DNA of 64,000 nucleotides from CAG-390 sp045633005 (lineage in GTDB: Bacteria; Bacillota; Clostridia; Oscillospirales; CAG-272): assembly GCA_045633005.1 (NCBI GenBank), contig JAZQXT010000007.1:62001-126000 (forward strand), in the 5' to 3' direction. The translations under genes and the position numbers were made by a program. Position 1 is the first letter of the stretch. Each line of letters starts with the position of its first letter. A model generated the notes under the pieces. The model was not told the origin of the DNA and did not search any database. It was given only the letters and a program-made list of their open reading frames with translations. Positions 1 through 9,089 of this stretch are shown here, piece after piece.

Positions 1-486
1 AATTACCCGCTCGATTTTTATACCATAAACGATATCGTTATGCAGACGGATTTCGTTATGTATCTCGACTTTGCCGAGAGCTTTAACGAAATGCTTGACG
101 CCGACCTTATCGCGTCCGTAAAGGAGGATGAGGACGAGTATTTTTACGTTACGGATAAGGGAAGGATAGTGGCGCAGGAGCTGAAAAGCGACGTTCTGTC
201 ATCAATTCTTGACCAATCCCTTGCCGCCGCGTTCAGATATCTTGATTTTTCTCGCCGCGGCATTACGGTGTCATGCGAAGTCATTCCGCGCAAGGACGGT
301 ACGGGCAAATGCGACGTAAAATGCGCGATGATGGAGAAGAAAAAGGTCATCTTCGAGGCAACGCTCACGGTTGACAGCGAAAACCGCGCAAAGCGAATGA
401 AGGAAAACTTCGACAGCCGCCCCGAGGTCATATATCGCGGCTTCAACGCGCTTATGGCGGGGCAGGTAAACTATCTTTTTGACTGA
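1..486 (+). CDS. DUF4364 family protein, 5' truncated by window edge
   Basis: The reading frame is open from base 1 and ends with TGA at 484-486; the first Met in the window (position 40) is internal, since residues before it (NYPLDFYTIND) continue the same protein. The visible 161 residues match the pattern of the DUF4364 family of Firmicutes: a helical, winged-helix-like first part (residues such as YLDFAESFNEMLDADLI and a YVTDKGR wing) followed by a beta-rich C-terminal part with FDSRPEVIYRGFNALM at the end. The family has no established function; the N-terminal fold suggests a DNA-binding or regulatory role, which is inference. A strong terminator follows directly. Family call is from memory of the pattern, moderately sure. 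Confidence 0.7.
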   Translation, partial: NYPLDFYTINDIVMQTDFVMYLDFAESFNEMLDADLIASVKEDEDEYFYVTDKGRIVAQELKSDVLSSILDQSLAAAFRYLDFSRRGITVSCEVIPRKDGTGKCDVKCAMMEKKKVIFEATLTVDSENRAKRMKENFDSRPEVIYRGFNALMAGQVNYLFD

Positions 487-514
487 GAAAAGGGCTTTTT
501 GCCCTTTTCTTTTT
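487..514 (+). terminator. Intrinsic terminator after the DUF4364 gene
   Basis: A 9-bp perfect stem (487-495 with 501-509) with a five-T loop is followed by a run of T at 510-514. It sits one base after the stop codon. Confidence 0.9.
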
Positions 515-573
515 GAAAACGATAAAATTTGAACAAATTTTTAAAGAAAAGCAAAAAAAATACTAATTTTATA

Positions 574-601
574 TTGACAAAAAATAAAAATATGATATAA
601 T
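574..601 (+). promoter_or_regulatory. Promoter of the SigH-like gene
   Basis: TTGACA at 574-579 and TATAAT at 596-601 are 16 bp apart, with TGA just before the -10 (extended -10). The untranslated leader would be about 70 bases, in an A/T-rich gap of 166 bases that shows no other gene. Confidence 0.85.
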
Positions 602-680
602 AATAATGTACACGACTCGGAATGATGGAAAATAAGACACGCCCCAGTTTGACGTAGAAGTTTCATAGCAAGGTGCCGTA

Positions 681-1283
681 GTGAAGGAAAACTCTCTGAC
701 TAATCCGAACATTGAATATCCTGAAAAGGAAACGCTTCGTCTTGTAATTCTTGCCAAAGAAGGGGACGAGGCTTCTTTTGCGTTTCTTGCAGACAAATTC
801 AAGCCGCTTCTTGATGCGGCTGTGGCGCAGTACCGCGCAGAGCTTTTGCCGCAGGACGTTGAGGAGCTGTCGCAAGAGGCACTCGTTGCATTTCATTCCG
901 CAGTAAAGAGCTACGACCCATCGTATAAGAACGTCAGCTTCGGACTTTACGCAAAGATTTGCGTGAATAAAGCAATAATAAGTGCGCTTCGCGCGATATG
1001 GCGGCGCTCGCAGGCGGACCTTGTTCCCCTTGACGGCGTTGAGGATGCGTTTGGAGACGCAGGGGATATCGACCCCGCATCCGAGCTTATTGAGCGCGAG
1101 AGTGCGGCGGAGCTGAGCCGTAGGATAAGTGAACATCTTTCTGAGTATGAAAATAGAGTCTGGTGGCTTTATTTTTCGGGACTTTCTTCTGCACAAATAG
1201 CACGCGTGGTGGGGCGCTCACCAAAATCGGTAGGGAACGCGCTCTGCCGAATCAGACAGAAATTAAGAGCCTTGCTCTCATAA
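681..1283 (+). CDS. Sigma-70 family sigma factor, SigH-like
   Basis: A 200-residue sigma factor directing RNA polymerase to a promoter subset. Region 2 lies around residues 17-100 (LLPQDVEELSQEALVAFHSAVKSYDPSYKNVSF resembles the DREDLIQEG...SF block of SigH), and region 4 is the C-terminal helix-turn-helix at about 150-200 (ENRVWWLYFSGLSSAQIA then GRSPKSVGNALCRIRQKL), which follows the same spacing as sporulation sigma-H. Start is GTG at 681, preceded by AAGGTG at 670-675. Size fits SigH (about 200-220 residues), but region 2 is divergent, so it may be a paralogue and not the main Spo0H; for that reason no symbol is given. It has its own extended -10 promoter and no clear terminator before the next gene. 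Confidence 0.75.
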   Translation: MKENSLTNPNIEYPEKETLRLVILAKEGDEASFAFLADKFKPLLDAAVAQYRAELLPQDVEELSQEALVAFHSAVKSYDPSYKNVSFGLYAKICVNKAIISALRAIWRRSQADLVPLDGVEDAFGDAGDIDPASELIERESAAELSRRISEHLSEYENRVWWLYFSGLSSAQIARVVGRSPKSVGNALCRIRQKLRALLS

Positions 1284-1390
1284 GGCTTTTGATATATATG
1301 CCCGAATAGCTTAAAGAAGAGCGTTGGGTCACCAAAGGTGGCGGTTGAAGTCCGCCGAGGGCGAATATACATAATTACAAGAGGTAAAAC

Positions 1391-1732
1391 ATGTACGAAG
1401 AAGAAGTTGTGGTTGAAGCCACCGAAGTCGAAACCGAAGTAGCTGCCCCCGAGTATACGGACGAGACTCTCGTTTGCGTTGAGTGCGGTAACGAGTTCGT
1501 TTTCGCAGCCGGCGAGCAGGCTTTCTATGCTGAGAAGGGTTACACCAACAAGCCCAAGAGATGCAAGGCGTGCCGCGATGCAAAGAAGAATGCCGGCAAT
1601 CCTCCCAGACAGTATTTCTATGCTGTTTGCGATGAGTGCGGCGGTGAAGCCAAGCTTACCTTTGAGCCTTCAAAGGACAGACCTATTTACTGCAGCGCTT
1701 GCTTTGAGAAGAGAAGAAGCGCAAACAAGTAA
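1391..1732 (+). CDS. Double zinc-ribbon protein (zf-trcl type)
   Basis: A 113-residue acidic-tailed protein with two treble/zinc-ribbon units. The first uses C29, C32, C58 and C61, with the family signature EFVFAAGEQAFYAEKGY between the pairs; the second uses C80, C83, C101 and C104. The first 25 residues are glutamate- and valine-rich. This pattern matches the 'probable zinc-ribbon' (zf-trcl) family of Firmicutes, of unknown function; RNA or protein binding is only a guess. ATG at 1391 has AGAGGT upstream. The 107-base gap before it has a weak candidate promoter (TTGAAG 1345-1350, TACATA 1368-1373, spacing 17), so it may be transcribed alone or with the sigma factor. Confidence 0.75.
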   Translation: MYEEEVVVEATEVETEVAAPEYTDETLVCVECGNEFVFAAGEQAFYAEKGYTNKPKRCKACRDAKKNAGNPPRQYFYAVCDECGGEAKLTFEPSKDRPIYCSACFEKRRSANK

Positions 1733-1744
1733 TTCAGCGCTAAA

Positions 1745-1784
1745 AAATAAATGCCTCGGCAGATGACGAGGCATTTATTTTTTT
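1745..1784 (+). terminator. Intrinsic terminator after the zinc-ribbon gene
   Basis: A 14-bp perfect stem (1745-1758 with 1767-1780) and eight-base loop, with T-rich sequence on the 3' arm and after it. Confidence 0.9.
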
Positions 1785-1823
1785 ATTCAATTTAGAGTAT
1801 TGGTTGTTTCAACTAACGGTTTA

Positions 1824-1852
1824 TTGACTCCACCGAAAAAGCGTGATAAAAT
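1824..1852 (+). promoter_or_regulatory. Promoter of the first ABC exporter operon
   Basis: TTGACT at 1824-1829 and TAAAAT at 1847-1852, spacing 17, with TGA before the -10. The leader to the ATG at 1924 is about 65 bases. Confidence 0.65.
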
Positions 1853-1923
1853 TTTTAAAAAAGAGCAAACCGTTCTTACTTTTTTGACACTTAATAGATA
1901 AGACCAAACGAAAGGATGATTTA

Positions 1924-3753
1924 ATGGGAAAGAAAGAAAGAAAGAAAAAGCTACCGCTTGGACGGACTTTATCGAATAATATCTTCGCTTTGCGGCAGGT
2001 GTGGGAGGGCTCGCGCTCCTACTTCTTTATGTATTATTTCGTTACCGTCCTTAACGCGCCGCTGAACTTTTTGCTCACGACGTATCTCGTCAGAGCTATA
2101 GTTGACAGCGTAAGCGGCACGGGCTGGAGCACTTCCGCCGTGTTCAGGTACATATTTATCGTTGGCGGTGCGGCGATAGTTATTTGGACGCTGTCAAATT
2201 ACTATTGGAACGTCTCGTCCGTAAAGGCAAATCGGCGCATACAGCACCGCCTGAAGAAAAAGCTATACAAAAAGGCTACCGAGGTCGAGCTTGCCTGCTA
2301 TGAGGACCCCGCCTTTTACGATAAGTACGTAAAGGCGATGGACGAGGTAACGAATAGGGTATACAACGTTATGAATACGCTTGATAACCTTATCTGGACG
2401 TTCACCTCGCTCTCGCTCAACTCACTTTTACTGTTCACTATCGACCCGCTGCTTATCATATTCGCCGTTTTGCCGCTTGTTATGGGCTTTGTGCGGCATT
2501 GGGGACAGGTCATTTATCACGGATGGCAGATGGCGGGTAAGCCGTCCGACCGAAAGTACAATTATGTGCGCCGCACGTTCTACCTTTCGGACTATGCAAA
2601 GGAGATGCGCCTTGGGCGCTTCTCCGAGCAACAGCTTTCGATGCTTGCCGACGTGCGTAACGAAAAGACCAAGCTCTGCGGCAAGCACGGAACCAAGTTT
2701 GCGCTGTCTTGCGTTTTATATGAGTACGGAATGCAGACCGTCACCGTGCTCGGCGCTATGGCGTACTCGCTGTGGCGCACGCTCGGAGAAGGTCAGGGCA
2801 GTATGACGGCGGGTGACTGCATCGTGGTGCTTACCTCGATAGGTAACGTATCGTATATGCTCTCGCGCGTGGTGCAGAACTTTGCGGAGTTTTCCGAGCA
2901 TTCGCTCTATATCGAGAACGTCCGCTACTTCCTTGATTATCAGCCCACGATAACGGAGGATGAGAGCGCACCCGAGGCGTGCGCGGGTGACGTGGAGATA
3001 AAGAATCTTCATTTCAAGTATAGGAACGCCGAAAAGGAGTCGCTTGCGGGTGTGAATATAACTATCCGCAAGGGCGAGAAGATCGCGCTCGTCGGCAGAA
3101 ACGGCTCGGGTAAAACCACGCTTGTAAAGCTCCTTTTGCGTCTTTATGACCCCGACGAGGGCGAGGTGTTGCTTGACGGCAAGTCCGCAAAGGACTACCG
3201 CCTTTCAAGCTGGCGCGGACTTTTCGGATGCGTATTTCAGGACTTCAAGCTCTTTGCAATGACCGTAAAGGACAACGTGCTTTTGCGCCGCGAGGAGCAG
3301 GGCGACGACGAGAGGGTGGATGCCGCGCTCAAGGCGAGCGGTGCGTACGAAAAGGTCGCAACGCTCAAAAACGGAGTCGACTCCATACTTACGCGCGAGT
3401 TTGACGACGAGGGCGTTAACCTTTCGATTGGCGAACAGCAAAAGATAAGCCTTGCGCGTGTATTTGCCGCGGGCGCGCCCTTCGTGGTGCTTGACGAGCC
3501 GTCAAGTGCGCTTGACCCGATAGCGGAGCATAAGATGTTTGAAAATATGCTCAAGGCGACCGAGGGAAAGAGCGTTATCTTCATTTCCCACCGCCTTTCA
3601 AGCGCAGTTCTTGCCGACCGCGTTTATATGATGGAGGACGGTGTCGTTATCGAGGAGGGCACTCACACGTCACTAATGGAAAAGGGCGGCAAGTACGCCG
3701 AGATGTTCAGACTTCAGGCAGAGAACTACAAGGAGGGCGAGAAGGATGAGTAA
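1924..3753 (+). CDS. ABC exporter half-transporter (permease-ATPase), subunit 1
   Basis: A 609-residue fused membrane and nucleotide-binding protein of the exporter type. The membrane part covers roughly residues 30-330. The ATPase part begins near residue 355: Walker A GRNGSGKTT at about 391, a signature loop that reads LSIGEQQ and not LSGGQ near residue 500, Walker B VVLDEPSSALDP with the catalytic Glu kept, and an H-loop FISHRLSS. It overlaps the next half-transporter by 8 bases, so the two probably form a heterodimer. Substrate is unknown; no peptide precursor, protease or immunity gene lies next to the pair. ATG at 1924 follows AAAGGA with good spacing. Confidence 0.9.
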   Translation: MGKKERKKKLPLGRTLSNNIFALRQVWEGSRSYFFMYYFVTVLNAPLNFLLTTYLVRAIVDSVSGTGWSTSAVFRYIFIVGGAAIVIWTLSNYYWNVSSVKANRRIQHRLKKKLYKKATEVELACYEDPAFYDKYVKAMDEVTNRVYNVMNTLDNLIWTFTSLSLNSLLLFTIDPLLIIFAVLPLVMGFVRHWGQVIYHGWQMAGKPSDRKYNYVRRTFYLSDYAKEMRLGRFSEQQLSMLADVRNEKTKLCGKHGTKFALSCVLYEYGMQTVTVLGAMAYSLWRTLGEGQGSMTAGDCIVVLTSIGNVSYMLSRVVQNFAEFSEHSLYIENVRYFLDYQPTITEDESAPEACAGDVEIKNLHFKYRNAEKESLAGVNITIRKGEKIALVGRNGSGKTTLVKLLLRLYDPDEGEVLLDGKSAKDYRLSSWRGLFGCVFQDFKLFAMTVKDNVLLRREEQGDDERVDAALKASGAYEKVATLKNGVDSILTREFDDEGVNLSIGEQQKISLARVFAAGAPFVVLDEPSSALDPIAEHKMFENMLKATEGKSVIFISHRLSSAVLADRVYMMEDGVVIEEGTHTSLMEKGGKYAEMFRLQAENYKEGEKDE

Positions 3754-5617
3754 GAAAAACGAAAACCGCGCTCCCAAGCAATCCTTTGCTATGATAAACC
3801 GCAACTATTGGCGGATGTTCTTTAAGGTGGTTCGCCTTTCCCCGACGTTTGCGATTGGCGGATTTTTGGTCGAGGGCGTGCTGTGGGGCATCAACCGTGT
3901 GGTCGATATGTACTTTACGCTCCACCTTTTCAACGCCATTGACGATGGCAAGCCGCTTTCGGAGCTTCTTCGCATAATTCTCTACGTCGCGATATGGCAG
4001 ATATGCTTCCAGATAGTAGATAAGATTTATTTTCAGATCATGCGCCCGATATTGCATTACCGTCTGAATTATAACATCCACAAGGAGCTTTTCGAGAAGG
4101 CGAAAACGCTTGATATCTCCTGCTACGACGACCCCGAATTCTATAACGATTTCGTCTGGTCGATGGAGGAGTCGAGCGAGCGTGCGATAAGAGTTATCGA
4201 GAACATAAACAAGATGGCTCGCGCCGCCGTTGCATTCTTTGCCGCTATCGCGGCGCTTGCCACGGCAGACACGGATGCCGTAGTCATCGTGGTGCTTTGC
4301 GCTATGGGTGTGATAAGCTGTATAGTAAATCACGTCGGCAACAAGGTAAACTATATGGCACGCAAGGAGCGCACGCCGCTTTACCGCAAGCAAAGCTATA
4401 TCAACCGCGCGTATCATCTGCCCGATTATGCAAAGGAGATAAGGCTCAGCCGTGCGGACGAGCTGCTCGTGCGCGAGGCTGATGAAAACAACGACGAGCT
4501 TGTGCGCGTGGGACAGAAGTACGGCAAGAAATACTTTTTGCTCTACGGACTTTTCAATAACGTGCTTATGGAGGCGACCTCTCTCGGAATAACCTTTTAT
4601 ATGTTCATCTGCCTGCTTCGCGGTTCGATACAGCTTGGCACGTTTGCCGCAAGCGTCGGCATAGTATGGCAGGTCAGACACAGTATTTCCGAGTTTGTCG
4701 AGCGCCTTGCCAAGTTCCCCGAGCACAGCCTTTTCCTTGAAAAATACTACGGCTTCTTAAAATACGAGCCGAAGGTGGTGTCGGGTGAGCGCGAGGTCGG
4801 CTTTCTTCGCTCGCTGGAGCTTAAAAACGTCAGCTTCAGCTATGATTTTTCGGCAAACCCGAAGTATCGCTGGCATAAGGCAGACCACGTTGCGCGTACC
4901 GTAGAGGGCAGTAAGGATGCGCTTACGGGTGTAAACCTGAAGATAGAAAAGGGCGAAAAGATTGCTATCGTCGGCTACAACGGCGCGGGCAAGACTACGC
5001 TGATAAAGCTTCTTATGCGCCTTTACGATCCCACGGGCGGCACGGTCTTCTATAACGGCAGACCGCTCACCGAATACCGCCTTGACGAGTACAGAGATAA
5101 GATAGGCTGTGTATTTCAGGATTTCAAGCTCTTTGACGCGAGCATTGCCGAAAACGTTATGGGCGGCGATTACGACGCCGAGCGCGACGGCGAGCGCGTA
5201 AGAGAGGCACTTTGCGCGGCGGGCTTTTCCGATAAGCTCTCTACGCTTTCCGCAGGGATAGACACGCACCTCGGCTGTGAGTTCAGCGAGGGCGGTATAA
5301 ATCTGTCGAGCGGAGAGGGGCAGAAGGTCGCAATAGCGAGGGTGTTTGCACGCCCCTACGAGCTTTGGATAATGGACGAGCCTTCAAGTGCGCTTGATCC
5401 CGTTGCCGAGTACGAGCTTAATCAGTCCATTCTTGAGCACGCGAAGGATAAAACGGTCATATTCATCTCGCACCGTCTATCCACCACCCGAATGGCAGAC
5501 AGAATTTATATGTTCGATTCGGGACGGCTTATCGAGGCGGGCTCGCACGACGAGCTGATGAGGGCGGACGGCAAGTACGCCGAGATGTTCAATCTCCAAG
5601 CCGAAAAATACAAATAA
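3746..5617 (+). CDS. ABC exporter half-transporter (permease-ATPase), subunit 2
   Basis: A 623-residue partner of the preceding half-transporter, starting inside it (8-base overlap, GAAGGATG start context). Membrane part roughly residues 20-330; ATPase part with Walker A GYNGAGKTT, signature LSSGEGQ in place of LSGGQ, Walker B WIMDEPSSALDP and FISHRLSTT. Both subunits keep the catalytic Glu, so neither ATP site is obviously dead; the altered signature loops are shared by this exporter subfamily. A linker insertion of about 25 residues (near NPKYRWHKADHVARTVEG) precedes Walker A. It ends one base before the stop codon of the convergent symporter gene, with no terminator visible between them. 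Confidence 0.9.
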   Translation: MSKKNENRAPKQSFAMINRNYWRMFFKVVRLSPTFAIGGFLVEGVLWGINRVVDMYFTLHLFNAIDDGKPLSELLRIILYVAIWQICFQIVDKIYFQIMRPILHYRLNYNIHKELFEKAKTLDISCYDDPEFYNDFVWSMEESSERAIRVIENINKMARAAVAFFAAIAALATADTDAVVIVVLCAMGVISCIVNHVGNKVNYMARKERTPLYRKQSYINRAYHLPDYAKEIRLSRADELLVREADENNDELVRVGQKYGKKYFLLYGLFNNVLMEATSLGITFYMFICLLRGSIQLGTFAASVGIVWQVRHSISEFVERLAKFPEHSLFLEKYYGFLKYEPKVVSGEREVGFLRSLELKNVSFSYDFSANPKYRWHKADHVARTVEGSKDALTGVNLKIEKGEKIAIVGYNGAGKTTLIKLLMRLYDPTGGTVFYNGRPLTEYRLDEYRDKIGCVFQDFKLFDASIAENVMGGDYDAERDGERVREALCAAGFSDKLSTLSAGIDTHLGCEFSEGGINLSSGEGQKVAIARVFARPYELWIMDEPSSALDPVAEYELNQSILEHAKDKTVIFISHRLSTTRMADRIYMFDSGRLIEAGSHDELMRADGKYAEMFNLQAEKYK

Positions 5618-5618
5618 G

Positions 5619-6929
5619 CTATCCGAAATACTCCGCCGTCCGCCGCTTTACTTCCTCCAAAGCCAAAAGGACGGTGGGGAGATTTATCAGCGTCATAAGC
5701 CCTATGGCGAGGTCGGCAAGCCCCCACGTGAACGCGGGCGGTGCGACGGCACCGAGGTAGGCGCATAGCGCAAAGAATAGAATAAAAAGCCGCCGAGCCG
5801 CCAAGTGCGCCCTCGGCGGTAGCTTTTTTGTAAGGTATGAAAGTGCCTCAAGTGCGTAGAAGCTTTGGCATATCACCGCCGCAAGACCGAAAAGCACCAC
5901 CGCCGCGCACATGGCGTAGTCAGCCCACGCGCCAAGCACGGCGGAGTAGGCGGACAGCGTCATCATCACCGAGTTCTCGCCCCATACGGAGCATTCGCCG
6001 TAGCTTATAAGTATCACCGCCGCCGTCATTCCGCAAAGAATAACGGTGTCGACGAGCACCTCGACGATGCCCATAAAGCCGCGCTCTGCCGAGGGCGCGT
6101 CGCTTACTGCGTGCGCCATCGGTGAAGTACCCGCCCCCGCCTCGTTGGTGATAAGTCCGCGCATTACGCCGTGGCGCACGGCACGCGAGGCGAGAAATCC
6201 TCCCACGCCGCCGCCCGCCGCCGAGAGGTCAAACGCCTCGCTCATAACGAGCCTGAAAACGGCGGGGAGCGCGTCGGCGCGGATAATGAGCACGGCGGCG
6301 GACATAACGAAAAATCCAACGCTCATTACGGGAACGAGCGTTCCCGTGACGCGCGATATGCGCTTTATGCCGCCAAGCGCGGTGACGGCGGCAAGGAGGG
6401 CAAGCGCGATGCCGCTAATGCGGCGGTCGATGCTCATAACGCCCTCAAGCGCACCTGCCACCGCGCCGACCTGAATAAGTCCGCCCATGCTTATCGAGTT
6501 CAGGATGCAAAGCACGACGAAAACGCACGCCGCCGCGCCGCCCACGCGCGAAAAGCCCTTTTTCGACAGTATGGCTTTGATATAATAGGGTGTCGCGCCG
6601 TGCTCGGACAAAAGCGTCTCGGCGTATTTCAGCGTTGCGGCGGCAACGGCGGAGAGGAGCATCCAGAACACCGCCCCCGCGCCGCCCCACCATATTGCCG
6701 CCGAAACGCCGACTATGTTCCCAACGCCGAGAGTCCCCGCGAGTGCCACGGCGAGCGCACGGCGCGGAGATATGCTATCTTTGCACCCGCCCTTCAAAAG
6801 CGGCTTTAAGACGGCGACGGGATGGAGCATCCAGAAAAAGCGCAGACGCGCAAGCAGGTAAAATCCCGAACCGATGAGCAATACGGGTATGAGCGCGCCG
6901 ATGAGGTATTCGTTTACCGTTTCAAGCAT
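5619..6929 (-). CDS. AGCS family sodium/alanine (or glycine) symporter
   Basis: A 436-residue, highly hydrophobic protein with about ten membrane segments. The AGCS hallmark appears as GLITNEAGAGTSPMAHA (family form GLFSNEAGxGSAP), together with the N-terminal GTLGVGNIVGVSAAIWWGGAGAVFWM block that shapes the cation and substrate site. It imports small neutral amino acids with Na+ (or H+); which one cannot be read from sequence. The start ATG at 6929 is preceded on its strand by AAGGGGGA. A GATAAT-like -10 lies about 20 bases upstream but no good -35 was found. It converges on the ABC operon with a single base between the stop codons. Confidence 0.88.
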   Translation of the reverse strand: MLETVNEYLIGALIPVLLIGSGFYLLARLRFFWMLHPVAVLKPLLKGGCKDSISPRRALAVALAGTLGVGNIVGVSAAIWWGGAGAVFWMLLSAVAAATLKYAETLLSEHGATPYYIKAILSKKGFSRVGGAAACVFVVLCILNSISMGGLIQVGAVAGALEGVMSIDRRISGIALALLAAVTALGGIKRISRVTGTLVPVMSVGFFVMSAAVLIIRADALPAVFRLVMSEAFDLSAAGGGVGGFLASRAVRHGVMRGLITNEAGAGTSPMAHAVSDAPSAERGFMGIVEVLVDTVILCGMTAAVILISYGECSVWGENSVMMTLSAYSAVLGAWADYAMCAAVVLFGLAAVICQSFYALEALSYLTKKLPPRAHLAARRLFILFFALCAYLGAVAPPAFTWGLADLAIGLMTLINLPTVLLALEEVKRRTAEYFG

Positions 6930-7030
6930 AAAAATCCCCCTTTCTTACTGATATTATCTTTATTCCGCATAGGTTTCCGAAATTACTTGGTGTAAATTGT
7001 GAACTAAATGTTAATTCGTGCCAATACCCC

Positions 7031-7058
7031 TTGATTTTTTTTATTTATGTAGTACAAT
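7031..7058 (+). promoter_or_regulatory. groESL promoter
   Basis: TTGATT at 7031-7036 and TACAAT at 7053-7058, spacing 16. The CIRCE operator starts 12 bases after the -10, at the expected transcription start. Confidence 0.8.
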
Positions 7059-7069
7059 GTATCTGTAAG

Positions 7070-7096
7070 TTAGCACTCGGCACGAAAGAGTGCCAA
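7070..7096 (+). promoter_or_regulatory. CIRCE operator (HrcA binding site)
   Basis: TTAGCACTC (7070-7078), nine spacer bases, GAGTGCCAA (7088-7096): the CIRCE inverted repeat with a single change in the right arm. HrcA binding here represses groESL until heat or unfolded proteins titrate GroEL. hrcA itself is not in the window. Confidence 0.97.
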
Positions 7097-7135
7097 AAAT
7101 GCTGAAAAATAAGTTTCCAAGGAGGAAAAAGTAAA

Positions 7136-7423
7136 ATGACTATCAAGCCTTTGGCAGACAGAGTTGTTATCAAGCTCGTTGAAGCAGAGGAAAAAACTAA
7201 AAGCGGCATCATCCTTACTGCTACCGCGCAGGAAAAGCCCCAGATAGCTGAGGTCGTTGCAGTAGGCCCCGGCAAGACGGGTGACGACGGAGCTATCGTT
7301 CCCGTTGCTCTTAAGGTTGGCGATCGCGTTATCGCCGCTAAATACGCAGGCACCGAGGTAAAGCTCGACGGAGTTGAGTACACCATCATTTCCGAAAAAG
7401 ACGTGCTTGCAGTTATCGAATAA
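7136..7423 (+). CDS. groES: Co-chaperonin GroES
   Basis: A 95-residue co-chaperonin that caps the GroEL ring during protein folding in the cytoplasm. It has the family start (IKPLADRVVIKLVEAEEKTKSGIIL, mobile loop around residues 17-33), the beta-barrel core and the ending GVEYTIISEKDVLAVIE. Length is normal. AAGGAGG at 7119-7125 serves the ATG at 7136. It is the first gene of groESL, 24 bases before groEL, under the CIRCE operator. Confidence 0.98.
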   Translation: MTIKPLADRVVIKLVEAEEKTKSGIILTATAQEKPQIAEVVAVGPGKTGDDGAIVPVALKVGDRVIAAKYAGTEVKLDGVEYTIISEKDVLAVIE

Positions 7424-7447
7424 TCATATAGGAAGGAAGATTTAATT

Positions 7448-9082
7448 ATGGCAAAAGATCTGTACTACGGAACCGACGCGAGAAGTGCGCTTCTTCGCGG
7501 CGTTGATAAGCTTGCTGATACCGTCAAGATAACCCTCGGCCCTAAGGGACGCAACGTTGTTCTTGACAAGAAATACGGCGCTCCCCTCATCACCAACGAC
7601 GGTGTTACCATCGCAAAGGAGATCGAGCTTGCCGATCCCGCAGAGAATATGGGCGCATCTCTCGTTAAGGAGGTCGCTACCAAGACCAATGACGCGGCAG
7701 GTGACGGAACTACCACCGCAACTCTGCTTGCTCAGGCTATGATCCACGAGGGTATGAAGAACATCACCGCAGGTGCTAACCCCATGATCATCCGCAAGGG
7801 TATGAAGAAGGCAGTTGACACCGCAGTTGCGGCTCTCGCTAACATTTCCAAACCCGTAAGCGGCACCGAGGACATCGCTCGCGTAGGAACCGTTTCCTCC
7901 GCTGACGAGGTTATCGGTACTCTTATCGCCGACGCTATGGAAAAGGTTACCGCAGACGGCGTTATCACCGTTGAGGAATCCAAGTCCGCAGAGACCTCCT
8001 CCGAGGTCGTTGAGGGTATGCAGTTCGACCGCGGCTACGTTTCTCCCTACATGGCTACCGATATGGAGAAGATGGAGGCTGTTCTTGACGATTGCTTCAT
8101 TCTCATTACCGATAAAAAGGTTTCTACCGTTCAGGATATTCTTCCCCTGCTCGAGCAGATCGTTCAGGCAGGCAAGAAGCTCCTTATTATTGCCGAGGAC
8201 GTTGACGGTGAGGCTCTTACCACCATTATCCTCAACAAGCTCCGCGGCACGTTCACCTGCGTTGCCGTAAAGGCTCCCTCTTTCGGCGAAAAGAGAAAGG
8301 ATATGCTCCGCGATATCGCCATCCTTACGGGCGGTCAGGTCATTACCAGCGACCTCGGACTTGAGCTTAAGGATACCCAGATCACCGACCTCGGCAGAGC
8401 GCGTCAGGTCAAGGTCACCAAGGAGCACACCATCATCGTTGACGGTGCGGGCGACTCCGACGCTATCCGCGACAGAGTTGCACAGATCCGCGCAGAGCTT
8501 GAGACCACTACCTCCAGCTTCGACCGCGAGAAGCTTCAGGAAAGACTTGCAAAGCTTGCAGGCGGCGTTGCCGTTATCAAGGTCGGCGCGGCTACCGAGA
8601 TAGAAATGAAGGAAAAGAAGCTTCGCATCGAGGATGCTCTTAACGCTACCCGCGCCGCAGTTGAGGAGGGCATCGTTCCCGGCGGCGGAACTGCATATCT
8701 CAACGTTATCGCAGACGTTAAGGCACTTCTTGACGGCGTAGAGGGCGATGAGAAGACGGGCGTTTCCATCATTCTCAAGTCGCTTGAGGCTCCCGTTCGT
8801 CAGATCGCGGCAAACGCGGGCTTTGACGGCGGCGTTATCGTCGACAAGATCGTTACCTCGGGCAAGACGGGTTGGGGCTTTGACGCTTACAACGAGGTAT
8901 ACTGCGATATGGTAAGCGCAGGTATCGTAGATCCTACCAAGGTTACCCGTTCCGCGCTTCAGAACGCGGCTTCCATCGCGTCCACCATCCTCACCACCGA
9001 GGCTGTTGTCGCTAACGAAAAGGAAGACCCCGCAGCAGCCGCAGCCGCTAACGCAGCTATGGCAGGCGGCGGAATGTATTGA
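7448..9082 (+). CDS. groEL: Chaperonin GroEL
   Basis: A 544-residue 60-kDa chaperonin. Hallmarks: LGPKGRNVVLDKKYGAP near residue 30, the ATP-site GDGTTTATLLAQ near 86-97, and the AAVEEGIVPGGGTA block near 400. The C-terminus is short of the usual GGM repeats: it ends AAMAGGGMY, so the cavity tail is simpler than the GGM-repeat form. Forms the tetradecameric folding chamber with GroES. Translated from GGAAGGAAG upstream of the ATG at 7448. A strong hairpin follows the stop codon. Confidence 0.98.
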   Translation: MAKDLYYGTDARSALLRGVDKLADTVKITLGPKGRNVVLDKKYGAPLITNDGVTIAKEIELADPAENMGASLVKEVATKTNDAAGDGTTTATLLAQAMIHEGMKNITAGANPMIIRKGMKKAVDTAVAALANISKPVSGTEDIARVGTVSSADEVIGTLIADAMEKVTADGVITVEESKSAETSSEVVEGMQFDRGYVSPYMATDMEKMEAVLDDCFILITDKKVSTVQDILPLLEQIVQAGKKLLIIAEDVDGEALTTIILNKLRGTFTCVAVKAPSFGEKRKDMLRDIAILTGGQVITSDLGLELKDTQITDLGRARQVKVTKEHTIIVDGAGDSDAIRDRVAQIRAELETTTSSFDREKLQERLAKLAGGVAVIKVGAATEIEMKEKKLRIEDALNATRAAVEEGIVPGGGTAYLNVIADVKALLDGVEGDEKTGVSIILKSLEAPVRQIAANAGFDGGVIVDKIVTSGKTGWGFDAYNEVYCDMVSAGIVDPTKVTRSALQNAASIASTILTTEAVVANEKEDPAAAAAANAAMAGGGMY

Positions 9083-9089
9083 TTTGCCA

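Noticed and set aside
1924..5617. Lantibiotic or bacteriocin export locus
   Set aside because: No precursor peptide, modification enzyme or C39 leader peptidase domain on these transporters was found; the adjacent gaps are short.
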